Of a stretch of DNA of 64,000 nucleotides, positions 1-10,917 are shown one piece after another. Origin of the DNA: Branchiostoma floridae (Eukaryota > Chordata > Leptocardii > Amphioxiformes > Branchiostomatidae); the NCBI RefSeq assembly GCF_000003815.2, contig NC_049979.1, positions 25,962,340 to 26,026,339 on the forward strand, written 5' to 3'. Numbering within the stretch: the stretch's first letter is position 1; every line of letters starts with the position of its first letter. A program made the translations under genes and the position numbers. The notes beneath the pieces are model-generated. The model saw nothing but the letters and a program-made list of their open reading frames with translations, did no database searches and was not told the DNA's origin.

Positions 1-243
1 ACCCGCCATACGTGCAATTTGTCCTTACGTTTTTGTTGGGAGACCACGTACGCCACGTATTTCTGAAAACGTTCAGGCTGTTCGGGGCAGGCGCATCGCC
101 CGTACTGGCACGTCCGGGGGGGGGGGGGGGGGGGGGTAACCCTCGGAATTCCTACGAATTCCTACGGAGACGGGACACACCACTTAAGCGCCATCCCAAA
201 AAAATACCCCCGTTTTTGCACGTACGGGGGGTTGCGTCCTTAG
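1..243. repeat. Interspersed repeat of the GGGCACAACCC family, left-truncated by window edge
   Basis: This stretch shares long segments with 60791-61118, for example ACGTGCAATTTGTCCTTA, CCACGTATTTCTGAAAAC and the closing GGGTTGCGYCCTTAGC. A third relative lies at 16770-17055. The family has inverted ends of the form AAGGGCACAACCC and is rich in TACGTGC words. The copy here contains a 21-base G run at 116-136, probably a slippage site. No coding potential is credible; open frames here are incidental. Confidence 0.7.
116..136. repeat. Poly-G tract (21 G)
   Basis: Uninterrupted G run inside the repeat copy; its exact length is doubtful in any assembly. Confidence 0.9.
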
Positions 244-783
244 CTTTTAAAAAATGACTTGCTTGCCATTTGAGCTTTTAACAAGGGGGTTATATTTCCC
301 ACAACAGACCTAAGGGAAAGAAAAGGGGTTTTGTCCACTTTTGACCCAATTCCGGAACATTTTCCATGCCGGGAAAAAGGAGTAACCCAGGGGAAAAATT
401 TTTTATTGCCCTGACAACAAAAACCTGATGCAGTACGCATGCGCCCCAAGGACGTTGTCATGGCAATTTGTCACTTGCCCCTGCGTTGCCCATAATTCTG
501 TTTTCCACTAAACCCTAGTCTTTTTGGTCGACCTCTACCAAAACAAGGGACATAAAAGGCGAACTCTAGCAGATACAGTTCATGGCTCCCATTGCGGCGG
601 GGGGAAGTCCACAACAGAACTTTAAGAAATAATGCCTGGGCTACACCAGTTTCAAATGTAGGACGTCCCGGTTGAGTAACAGCACTCTCCCCTATGTCCC
701 CTATTGCATAAGACTCCTCAATAAAAACTTGTAGTGTTTTTTTAAAGGAATCGGACATGTCAGAGTAGTGTATTTAATATGTT

Positions 784-784
<1 letters not shown>
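244..784. other. No gene recognised
   Basis: No splice-consistent open frame and no named repeat found. Short frames on the minus strand have no recognisable protein features. Confidence 0.5.

Positions 785-809
<25 letters not shown>
785..809. repeat. (TA)n microsatellite
   Basis: Simple TA dinucleotide repeat directly visible. Confidence 0.95.
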
Positions 810-814
<5 letters not shown>

Positions 815-895
815 CGTATATGTGAAATTTGTGATCATTGTACAAAATTGCAATTCAGCCGTTAGGCTGCAACAGTTTTTTTAATCCAATAAACC

Positions 896-900
<5 letters not shown>

Positions 901-936
<36 letters not shown>
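901..936. repeat. (TC)n microsatellite
   Basis: Eighteen TC units in a row. Confidence 0.95.
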
Positions 937-939
<3 letters not shown>

Positions 940-1289
940 AGCTTCCATGAAAAAACGTTGTAGAATCGTTTTCGTATAGGTCGTCATTATTTCTGTTGTA
1001 CAAGAAAATCCAGTTATGTTGACGCCCTGTATATTCTGTATAACTGAAATATGATGATGAAAATAATAATGTCTGGTGCTATTCTGTATTTCTAGATCAC
1101 CTTGGCCGCGATCTAAAACAAACGAGAATACCTACCTACCCTATTTTTTCAGTACCCTTAGGCGGTCTCAATAAATACCGAAAACAACCGAAAATAAGTT
1201 GTTTTCCGTAGTTTTCGGTATCTAGTGAAACCCCCATTAGAATCACAACATTCTCCCCATGTGTGTTATTTTCACATCACTGTCCGTAG

Positions 1290-2471
1290 GTTTGTCTGTG
1301 ATTTTGGCGGCCCTACTTTCCGGAAGCGTCAGGCCCAGCCTCCGGTCATTGACCCGACAGTACCAACCACCACTTCCGGTACAACAACTGTCGATACCAT
1401 ATGCACCACAACTAGCACTGTCGGTACCGCCACCACTACACCTTTCCCCACAAGTAAGTCACCTGTAAGACGCGAAAACTATGACGGTTTCTGGTCTAAG
1501 ATGGAAAACAATCAGGCAAACAAACAAACAAACAAACAAACAAACAAACAACATACAATCCTTTTTACTTGTACAGTTTATGTAGACAACTTAGCTTACG
1601 TTTATTGTATGTTTTCTCCGGGGCTAAATGCAAATGCACCTTAATTTCGTTCCATTTAGAACAATTTCGTACTTTTGGTCCACCCTGCAAATTTAATGTA
1701 CTCAGCGTTTGCATTAGATTAGAATTATTCAGTATCGTTTGCAATATATAACAGGTGTTATTTTCCGTCTATTCACATGTGTGATGAATTTTCAATAAAT
1801 ATACAAACCGGAGACAACACTCACTCAAGACATTACATTCAATTCTTAAACCCTCTAATTTCTGTTTTTGTTTGGGTTCTTTCAGCGACGCCGACACCCC
1901 CCGGGTCCGGTTGCTACGTGGAAAATCTGCACTACTACCCCGCACACTGGCTGGCAGTGGGAGAGTGTAACGCGTACATAGGCGGCTGCTACCAGAAGTG
2001 CTGTCAGCCGGACGGCACCCTCTCGCCTTCTACGTGAGTAGTCTTAAACTATTTCTTAATCATTACCACAATTATATGTAACTTAATGAAAACATCAATT
2101 GTCTTTCTTTCTGTCAATCTTTGCTCTATAGCATTATATTTATAGGAAATTGAGAAAGATATACTATGACTGTACCAAAAATTACACATTAAGGCTAGTA
2201 CGTGTATCTACTATATGACCTATATAGCACTAAGATATAGCACAAAACTTTCGTCGATTATTTTTCTCCACTAATACGGTATCAATTACATTGTATTGTA
2301 TATCATAGGAAAGCTTGATTGTCCTTTACAATGATATTTTGTTTGTGATGATCGCACATTCGTTGGATCTTGCAAAAAATAAAATATGTTTACATTTGTT
2401 TTCTCAGTTACATCTGTGATTTCGGAAGCCCGTGGTGGGGAGACGGCCCAAACCCAGCGCGCAAACCCTGA
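1290..2471 (+). CDS. 3' end of a secreted-type gene: Thr-rich linker plus Cys-rich module (three terminal exons)
   Basis: Three exons join in one frame: 1290-1453, 1886-2033 and 2408-2471 (TGA at 2469-2471). Phases match at both junctions (1 then 2), and both acceptors follow pyrimidine tracts (ttctttcag, tttgttttctcag). The first exon encodes FVCDFGGPTFRKRQ and then a threonine-rich, mucin-like linker. The second encodes a module with cysteines spaced CYVENL...GEC...GGC..KCC. The third starts YICDFGSPWW and ends after 20 residues. The VCDFGGP / ICDFGSP motif opens both outer exons, each after a split codon of the same phase, so the protein is probably built from repeated Cys-rich modules separated by Thr-rich linkers. 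I do not recognise the family. A secreted or matrix role is inferred from cysteines and Thr richness only. The 5' part must lie upstream of the window or is not visible. Confidence 0.6.
1516..1550. repeat. (CAAA)n microsatellite
   Basis: Nine AAAC/CAAA units in the intron after the Thr-rich exon. Confidence 0.95.
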
Positions 2472-2915
2472 GCGACAACCTCCAGCAAGTGTCATGTACC
2501 GTGGTACCAGCGTCATAACCAACTACCGTGGTACCATGACCAACTACCGTGGTACCAACTACCAATAATCAACTACCGTGGTACCAGCGTTATGACCAAC
2601 TACCGTGGTACCAGTGCCATAACATCTGCCAATGATCAAATCACAACCCCATAAGGTCCCCTGGGACTGCTGCATTAAAAAAAACAAAACAAAACAACAA
2701 CAACAAAGCAACCGAACGAAAACAACGATTGATCCACTAATGTAGCATCCAGCAGTCACCAAGTTACCTTTTAAAGATTTTCAAGACATTTTGAAAAGGT
2801 CTTGATTATTAAGTTGATAACACTTTTTTTTCTAATGTGGCGATCTTATGGCAACCATTGTGATTATAAAAGTTGATGTTTATAAAAAGACTGTAATAAA
2901 GGCACTGACATTGCA
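2472..2915 (+). other. Probable 3' UTR of the Cys-rich gene
   Basis: Follows the TGA at 2469-2471 and ends near an AATAAA at about 2896. It contains the GGTACC-centred tandem repeats at 2497-2620 and an A-rich stretch near 2680-2710. Confidence 0.4.
2497..2620 (+). repeat. Short tandem repeat with unit around ACTACCGTGGTACCA
   Basis: Five copies of CCGTGGTACC separated by variable 8-17 base spacers (CAGCGTCATAACCAACTA and shortened forms). Each unit contains the palindrome GGTACC. The array lies just downstream of the stop codon. Confidence 0.85.
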
Positions 2916-2987
2916 ACCTGTCCCTGGTGTGTTTCAATGACTTAGTATGTTTGTATAAGCTTGTGTTTGTTGTTTTGCGTGTAATGA

Positions 2988-3202
2988 TAGTTCACCTTTA
3001 TCCGCGGGGTAACCTATTGTCGCGGTTTTTGTAAAACAGGCTATTATGGACATTAATTCAACGGAATATTGTTTTCAATTTCAATATTTTAAAAATATTG
3101 CAGTTATTTTCAAAATATTGCAACTTCTGTAGACTCAATATTCTTAGCTACAGTGTTTTTTAATATAACGGATATAGGTTACCCACGGATAAAGATGAAC
3201 TA
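2988..3202. mobile_element. MITE, TAGTTCACCTTTATCCG family, copy 1
   Basis: Ends TAGTTCACCTTTATCCGCGG and its approximate inverse (...CCACGGATAAAGATGAACTA). Length about 215 bp, AT-rich core with ATATTG repeats, no coding capacity. Confidence 0.75.
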
Positions 3203-3238
3203 GCGTTAGGCTGACAAAGATGGCTGCCACATTTTCAC

Positions 3239-3421
3239 TAGTTCACCTTTGTCCGTGTGGTAATTTACATCAGCTGTTTTTAAACACAGGGTTTTTATGG
3301 ATTGCACGTCGACGGGCGGTGGTATTGCAGTGGGAAACTACCGTCCGTCGAATTCATAACCTTAAATGCCTTATTTTTAAGAATAATGGATATAGGTCAC
3401 TCTGCGGATAAAGGCGAACTA
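3239..3421. mobile_element. MITE, TAGTTCACCTTTRTCCG family, copy 2
   Basis: Same terminal inverted repeats as the copy at 2988-3202 (TAGTTCACCTTTGTCCG ... CGGATAAAGGCGAACTA), only 36 bases away. The cores differ, so this is a second insertion or a diverged tandem copy. Confidence 0.75.
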
Positions 3422-4900
3422 GTGTTAAAGCAAAATAGGCTTGTAGAATTATGGCGATTAGATGAAACTACAGCGTCCTCTAGCGGTAAATCAACGATGT
3501 GCAAGTACGTCGTTGCTCATCAAGGTGATCAATTTATTGCCGTATTGCGCAATACTGTTTGGACCATACCACCTGCACACAGCAACGTACCACCTTAGAA
3601 GCAGGCACCATCGTAACATAAGTCAAATTATTTGATCAAGTTCTGTCTAAAAAGAAAAGTAACTGATGACGATTTATATGAACATACGAGAAAAGGTTAT
3701 TTTTCATACCAAATGTATGTATTTTACACATTGATCACGTTTGAGCTAACAATGGAAATGAAAATGAAACTATTATAAACACACTCTTGTCCGGACATAT
3801 ACCCGCGCTGGTGTAATCATGGCCAGACATGCTCTCGATTTCAAGATTCTATTTTAAGGAACCCCAATCGTTTCATCGTCCAAGGTTTATGATTTGCCAA
3901 CACGCAGGGGGCAAGTCCTGACATGTTCGAGTTCTTGGAAGGCGGACGGTTTAAATACCAGATCAGATCCTGGTTGTGATAATTCAAGAAGGACATAGTC
4001 ATAGAACAACAGGTGCCATGCCGAATATGAAACAACCACCGTCTAAGCTTCGCAGGTTAGCCGATCACCGACATATCATTTTCTGATGTCTATAGATTTA
4101 CTGTGAAACTGAAAACGTACTCAATTATTACATTTAATACTTTACCTCCCACATTGTACCCGATAGCATATAGATCATTTTCTATTAGATTTTCCTTAGG
4201 GTGGTTTGAAATCCCTGTTTAATATTCGGGCCCAGCGCTTCTGCTGCACAGCATTTTAGCAAACCGGGTTTGTTGATAATAGCAAAGTCTTTTTTGACCC
4301 CCCATATCAGATATAAATAATTATTGAGTATGTGAGGAGTGAAAAATAGATAGCTGTTGCGTACTTGAAAACCCGGAAGCGATATTAGCCGACTTCGAAT
4401 TCAATGCCTACCAGTTACGTGCTTTCCTCTTTTTAATATCTGCACAAGTGGCATGTTATTTTGCAGTACCTTGTCTTAAAGAACAGAAACGTAACCTCCT
4501 CTGTACAAAGTTTCAGACAATGACTCACTCGTCTTTTAGGTTCTGACTTTGCTGTGAGTCAGACCTTACTAACCATACCTAGATCTCACCTGTTCATATT
4601 ATTACGACACCTTTCCTGCCCTGTGATTCATACTGGCTGAATCACCGAGGACAAAGTCTCTTCGTCTCCAAGCAGAGGTTAGACTTCAGCCTGTTTTGAC
4701 GTCTTTTTCTGCTTTTTGCGCGGGCTATGTACTTTTTAGGCTTTTTTTAAGCTAGAGGGCTGAAGTTAAGCCTTGCAAAATAGAAAGGCCGACAAAAAGC
4801 CCCCAAACGACGACAAAACAAGGCCAAGAAAGAGGAAGAAAATTGAACTTCTGCTTCTGCTTGAAGACATGAGAACTCTCGTACCAACGGTCACGTGAAC
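3422..4900. other. No gene recognised
   Basis: Unique-looking sequence without splice-consistent frames or an identified repeat. Confidence 0.4.
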
Positions 4901-5099
4901 TCAGTTTCGAGCGAGATTTGGCGAGATTCGTAGAAAGAAGCGAAGCAGACATCCAAGTCGGACGATTTGTTGCTTTGTTTCCACACACTTCTCACGTCGT
5001 TTGCTGGCTTTCTTGGAGATATCTCAAGACTCTTTGGTCAGAATATGTTTCCTTGGCTTTCTTATGCTCCAATGATGACGTAAAGTTTGCGTGGATCTC

Positions 5100-5214
5100 A
5101 CGTGGAGAGCGGGAAAAGGTATTATTTCTGCCCGTCAGACGACGTTTTTTTGAGTCAAGTGAGGGCAGCCAGCCATCAGTAGTTCCGTCAGAGGGCCAGC
5201 AGGCGATGCCAACG
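5100..5214 (+). other. Candidate first exon of Pellino (distal), mostly 5' UTR
   Basis: The segment ends at a strong donor, CCAAC|GTAAGT (GT at 5215). An ATG at 5206 opens ATG-CCA-AC, leaving two bases of a codon. The first certain Pellino exon (16158) starts with one base that completes a codon, so joining gives M-P-T and then the SDSERCEAKK frame without a stop. A longer frame from 4918 also runs into the same donor in the same phase. The exon's 5' limit is arbitrary. Support is splice-site quality and phase only. Confidence 0.3.
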
Positions 5215-5343
5215 TAAGTACTGTACACACACAGACGACGTTTCGGTTTTCATCGCTGTACAGGAATTCTTGACTACATAGTTTACATCGAAGATGAGCT
5301 AAGGGTTCTTTTGATGATTTAGAAGTAGGGGGTTTGGTATGTT

Positions 5344-5650
5344 GTGGTAACCGTAAAAGAAATCGCATCTACACCCCCAGTTGGAACAGTAACTGGTGCA
5401 TCCTGTGTTCTCGGAACAAAAACAGAACTTCACCAGGTTTTTGTCTCCCTGTCGCCTAACCCATTTGACATTACCATTATGAAACGAAACCTTGTGCAGT
5501 TAGTAAAAAAAGCCGTTAGGGGGCCCAAACCTACACCACCCTCTGCTTCAAGAGATATCCACCACACAAAAATCACCATAGCATGTTCAGAACTTAAGAT
5601 ACCAAAATACGGTAAATTCTGCTACAGTACCATAACACGTCACTAGGGGA
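5344..5650. repeat. Fragment of a dispersed repeat (GGGGGCCCAAAC type)
   Basis: Words such as TTAGGGGGCCCAAAC, followed by ACCATAGCATG and GGGACCCAAAAT, recur in similar order near 49400-49520 (AGCTAGGGGGCCCAAACTT ... CCCAGCATGCTGCAG ... AGAGGCCCAAAATCC) and partly near 43970. No autonomous coding region seen. Confidence 0.45.
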
Positions 5651-5949
5651 CCCAAAATCATTTTCAGGTCTCATGAACACCAATCCATATAGCGCGTTGG
5701 ATACACCCGATCCCTCGATCTCGGAAGTTTAACGCGCGGTCCGGTCAGTTCTTGGATGGGGGTCCCTCAACCAAGTACGACCGGATTGCTGTAGCCTCAC
5801 GAAGCTTCCACAAAATCGTCTTCCGGGAGGAACGCAAAATGGGGGTCCCGTGCTCGAGGAGGCGCCTCGACCACGTTAAACAGCCTCATTACTCAACACA
5901 TTGGGTACCTACTGGCTGGCAAAATACACCAGATATTATTTATATAATT

Positions 5950-6282
5950 CAGGGATCTAGCTAGTACATTTTAGCGTAGTGGCCCACTACGCTCAAATTT
6001 GTGACCCCTACGCTAAAATAAGGGCCACTACGCTAATTTTAACTAGTGTAGTGGTGCTTTGCTGTCATTTGCTTTTTCAACAATGACTAATAAATGTCTG
6101 AACAATGAAAAATGATGACATGCCACTCAAAACTGACCCCAAAATCCTAACTTTTAACTCTACATCTTCAAATCTCACTGTGGAAGGACCAAGAACCCCC
6201 CTTCCACACCAATCTCCTGATAAGTCGCTTTGCTAACATGCCATTCCCACTACGCTAAAATAAAATCCTAGCTAGAACCCTG
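5950..6282. mobile_element. MITE with CAGGGATCTAGCTAG / CTAGCTAGAACCCTG ends
   Basis: Imperfect terminal inverted repeats surround an interior with several CACTACGCTAAAAT words in both orientations. The CAGGG start resembles the hAT-like MITEs elsewhere in the window, but a clean 8-bp duplication is not visible (TAATT flanks both sides). Confidence 0.65.
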
Positions 6283-8217
6283 TAATTTATATACCAAGTA
6301 TCAATACAATACACACATCTACCCATGAAATAACCACACATTATGGAAAAATCTCACTGGTCCTTCCAGGCAAGTACAGGAGATTAATCAAAGCACTTGT
6401 CTGGTCTGCACTTTCATTTGTCCAGGGCAGTCAGGCCATTGGATTTGATCAAATTGATGTCAAACTGAGCAGATAAACAGAAACATTTGCCCATCACATA
6501 GATGCTATTTACCAGTAACACAGCACTGTTACCAAAGCTTGATGATAATGTAAATACAATTAGAAATTCTATAGCAGTTAACTTGCTTTGATTGTACACT
6601 GTGGTGCTTGCCAGCCATATATTAGAATCTAGTAGATAATAATGGGTCTTCTGTTTTGATGTTGAAGTCGTAGTCGACATCTGCTTATAGTACCATTTTT
6701 GTTGGAGATACTCAGTAACTGTCTTGAATTTTTGATGAAATCTTAACAAAACAAAACCGACATCTCTGACAAAACTGATATGATTCTGCAAAAGAAAAGT
6801 TACACATAAAAGATGTGTTATTTATTCATTTTGAGATCTGGATCAGATGGTCAGACAGGTTGAATAAATGACTGAACACACAGACTGAGAGCAGTCAAAG
6901 AGTACATATACTGTCCTGATTTTTTCAATGTACTGTTATGTTCACGGTTTTCACGGGGACGACTGTAACGTGAACTTATCATTGCTGATAACAAATAATT
7001 CACAGCCTTTTTTTACGTGCACTTGCCGTGACAGTGAACATTTAGTTCCGAGAACAATTTTCTCAGACTGTGAAAGTTTGGTACCGAGAAGACAAAGTGA
7101 ATTACAGCATATTCTTTACTTTTGCACTTTCACATCCTCTTTTAGTCTTTGTCATTTTGTACTTTCACATCCTCTTGTCATTTTGCAGCTGCCATGGTTT
7201 ATGGTATTGTCTCAAACATTTGTTGTTGGACGTATGGAAATTGATGCATGAAATTGTGCATGGGATCATTGATATAATGATATTAGGGTGGCCTGAGTTG
7301 TGATTGATTGAAGGACAGCAGGCTAGGGAGGATGTGAGCAGCTGAGGGCAGCTGTTCTATCCTGCAGAGAAACACAGACAGGTTATCAAAACATTGCAGT
7401 CCTGGCTGTCAATGCTTTGGGCAGTGTTAAAGGACAAAGAACACATATGCACTACCTATATGTATGCCCAGGTCATTGATCATTGATAGCCTCAAGCTGT
7501 TAGAATGGATAATCTGTAAGGATAGCTTCCTGTTAAGCTCATTAGTAAACCAGACCCTTGACCTAGCATGTCAAACCTTTCCTGCCTTTCCTTAGGCCAG
7601 GAAGACATCAGGCTGAATCTCCTTAGAGTTAGAGACAGTTCCGAGATATTGCATCTGAATAGTGATGGCTCTGGGTATTTCGTTGTTGTCACTGGATAAA
7701 CTAAGTCACTTGGTGACATCAAATGAATTGGGACCACTCTGATGAAGAAGTCTAATGATATCGAAGACTCCTATAGTGTTATCTTTAACTTTTAAGTTTG
7801 TTAGATATCAAAACAAAGTAATGTAAATTCATTTATCTATCTCAAAATAGGAGACCCCAGGAAAAGAAGGTTTTCGCTGTGTTATGAAATTTGAATTTAC
7901 TGTTGACACAAATCTATTGTATGTTTATTATAGTACAAATGTAATATAATTAAATGCACATTCGTAGCAATAACCTGTGAAAATATAATCACCATGGAAG
8001 TTATGAATGGTCATTAGATATGTAGCGTGTGCTAGTTGTGCTATTGTTTTTGTAGCATGTAGACCAATCAGACAACATAGCTTTAGAGATACTGTTATAA
8101 TTGTCTCTGTTACTAGTAATATAATGTTTTGGTTCCTACTGTAAAACAGGAAGTGTGGCATCCACTTTTTGATAGTATTGATAGTGCAGACTCTACATGT
8201 ATGTTGTTCAGAGAGGA
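6283..8217. other. No gene recognised
   Basis: Probably Pellino upstream or intronic sequence. No convincing exon was found; the minus-strand frame at 6414-6791 has no recognisable domain. Confidence 0.4.
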
Positions 8218-8666
8218 ACTGATACTAGGGCTGGGTATCGGTACAGCGTACCGGTACAAAACCGGTTTTTCTTATTGGACTGGTCCAGAAAAACCGGACC
8301 TGAAAAAATTACGTGGACCGGATGTTGGACCGATAAGAAAATTAACATATTATTTCATCAGGCGTTCACACGTTTTGGCGCTTGCAGGTGGAAGAAAATA
8401 ACAAGAGCGAAGTAGAGTAGAGTTTATAGAAATTTTCACCAAGTTATACAGCCAATCGCACAGGTGCAAATAGCGTTGTAGGATTTTAAAACGCCAGTTT
8501 AAGTCTAATACTCCACCAAACAGATGTATTTGTAGTGAAATGGACCATTGGTATGAGTCATACTGAATTAGGTCCAGGTTCAGGTCCGGACCTGGACCTG
8601 ATCCTTTGGACCTGAACCGGACCTGGACCTGAATTTTCTGTACCGGTACCCAGCCCTAACTGATAC
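8218..8666. mobile_element. hAT-like MITE, TAGGGCTGGGTA family, copy A with 8-bp duplication
   Basis: The element spans 8226-8658 (433 bp) between TAGGGCTGGGTATCGGTAC and GTACCCAGCCCTA. It is flanked by the perfect 8-bp duplication ACTGATAC at 8218-8225 and 8659-8666. The interior holds subterminal repeats built from GGTCCGGACCTGGACCTG-like words. It has no coding capacity. An 8-bp duplication is characteristic of hAT transposons. Confidence 0.92.
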
Positions 8667-10468
8667 ACATATAATAAAAGACACGCATAAAAGGACACCC
8701 CTTTCTATGTGCTAGTATGACTCTTATGTAAATGGTTGCAACTGTTCTGAAGTATATGTTTTGCTTGTAAACAGTAGGCATGTGTCATAATAGCAGGCTT
8801 TGCATTCTGAATTAAAGCTCTGTTTACGATGCAAGAATCAAAACGGTTTGGTTTGGCTCAGCTTACAAGCCTGTGTAGCAACTGACCAATGATGATGATG
8901 ATGATGACATTATGCAAATTATGTAAGTTTTAACGAGTATTTCGCAGATGATTTTTATAATTTTCACAAAAAGATAGATTTTCCCCATGTCTCCTAGAAC
9001 TGCCTGCTATGACCATAGTATGAGCTTAGAGCTCATTTACCACCACAAAACAATCAAGATCTGTTGAAAGCAAGCCTTTATTTCTCTTTACTATAAGATT
9101 ATGTTTTAGTTTGCAGATAAGATACCTGTATACAGTATAAGGTAGATCTATGGGTGGGTTTTACTATCATAACATTTGTCCTTTTTTTCATCACAACATG
9201 TTTGGAACTGACCTCATTTTCACCATCCCTAGGGATTTATCTTGAACAACTGACACATTACTTCTTGATACTACAGCCAGGCGATATTTAGATATTTACT
9301 TAAGATTTAGTACCTCTGATGATATACTAGTCCAGTAATGTATGTCATGGAGGTTATACATGTATTTTCGGCAGTGTTTTTGTTTGTGTGTGTTTGTGTT
9401 GGTTAGAGAACAAGATAACTCAAGAACAGCTGGATGGATTGGTTTTATATTTTTTTTGGTGTGTTGGTAGGGTGTGACAAAAAAGTTGGAAATATATCAT
9501 TAGATTTTGGGCCCCCTTGCAGCCTCCCTAGGTACTGCAGCAGAACTTCCGGGTTTATGGTCTTGATATCAGGGCAGTAGATAGCTCTTGTGCTTGTAAT
9601 GTACTGACGTAAGTTTAGGCCCCCTAGCAGCTAGTTCTGGAATTGCAGGGGCAGTTTAGTCAAATGCTTCCGAATGCTTCCGAAAGGAATTATGTATTTT
9701 CATAATTTTTGACATGCAGGTAGCTGCGTTAACACAAAAATGTACAAACAAATTACGTTATGCAAAATAGGAGGACATTCGCATTGCATTTGATGCGAAA
9801 ATTCTATCATACAAAGTAGTTTATTCAATGCATCTCTTGTCCCAGGCATAATATGGTCTTTACGTTTGGTTGGCGGATAGCTTTTGATGTCAAGACGAAG
9901 ATGGGGAGGTTTGGGCCCTCTAACATTGAAATTCAGAACAGCAGGGGTATTTTTGTCAAAATATTCCAAAGAGAATAAGTGAAGAAAGAAAAAATGGATT
10001 TCCATCAATTTCAGTTTGAGACTTGAGAGGCAGCTTAGGGATAGATGCTCACATTTGTATGTGCATATTATGCTAATGACCTAATTTGCATAATTCTTGG
10101 TAGTTTCTGTTATTCCAGTATTTTTCAGAATTGGACTTGTAACACATATAATTCAAGGCAGGTGGAACAGAAAGATTAAAAAGATACTAAACATGTAAAT
10201 GAGGGACTGATTTGCATAATCAATACAAAAATGGCAAAACCACTTGATGGAAAATGATGGGAACGTTATAGCTGTCACATGTGTTAGTTGAAGGTCAACA
10301 TCACCATGCGTAAGTTATGTAAAAATCTATTTCATGTGTGTGTTTTTTTTGCGTGGACTTGATTTCAAGATGGGAGAAGGAGACTTTTATACTCGAGGGT
10401 GTTAATGCATTAATTACCTAGAACAACAAGTTGAGAAGGATAATATGTTTTTGGATGCCTGTGTCTGT
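8667..10468. other. Unique and repeat-derived sequence, no gene
   Basis: Contains a (GAT)n run near 8890. The segment 9405-9640 includes AACAGCTGGATGGATTGGTTTTATA, which resembles 16515-16560 and 41255-41290 and marks another dispersed repeat. Confidence 0.4.
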
Positions 10469-10917
10469 GTGTGAAGTAGGGCTGGGTATCGGTACAGTGT
10501 ACCGGTACAAAACCGGTTTTTCTTTTTGGACCGGTCCAGAAAAACCGGACCTGAAAAAAGTAGGTGGACCGGATGTTGGACCTTTAAGAAAATTAACATA
10601 TTATTTGATCAGGAATTCACACGTTTTGGCGCTTGCACGTGGAAGAAAATGACAAGAGCGAAGCAGATTTTAGTTTATATTAATTTCTACCAAGTTTTAC
10701 AGTCAATCGTACAGGTGCAGTTAGCGTTTTAGGTTTTTAAAACGCCGGTGTGAGTCTAATACTCCACCAAACAGATTTCTTTGTAGTGAAATGGACCATT
10801 GGTATGATTCAGACTGAATCAGGTTCAGGTTCAGGTCCGGACCTGGACCTGATCCTCTGGACCTGAACCGGACCTAGACCTGAAGTTTCTGTACCGGTAC
10901 CCAGCCCTAGTGTGAAG
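10469..10917. mobile_element. hAT-like MITE, TAGGGCTGGGTA family, copy B with 8-bp duplication
   Basis: The element spans 10477-10909, exactly 433 bp like copy A, and is similar along its whole length. The flanking duplication GTGTGAAG is perfect at 10469-10476 and 10910-10917. Confidence 0.92.

Noticed and set aside
1259-1468. Frame starting MCVIFTSLSVGLSVILAALL that looks like a signal peptide
   Set aside because: It overlaps the Thr-rich exon in another frame, and joining it to the next exon meets a stop inside the Cys-rich module.
6414-6791. 125-codon minus-strand frame
   Set aside because: AT-rich, no recognisable domain, no splice context; open by composition.
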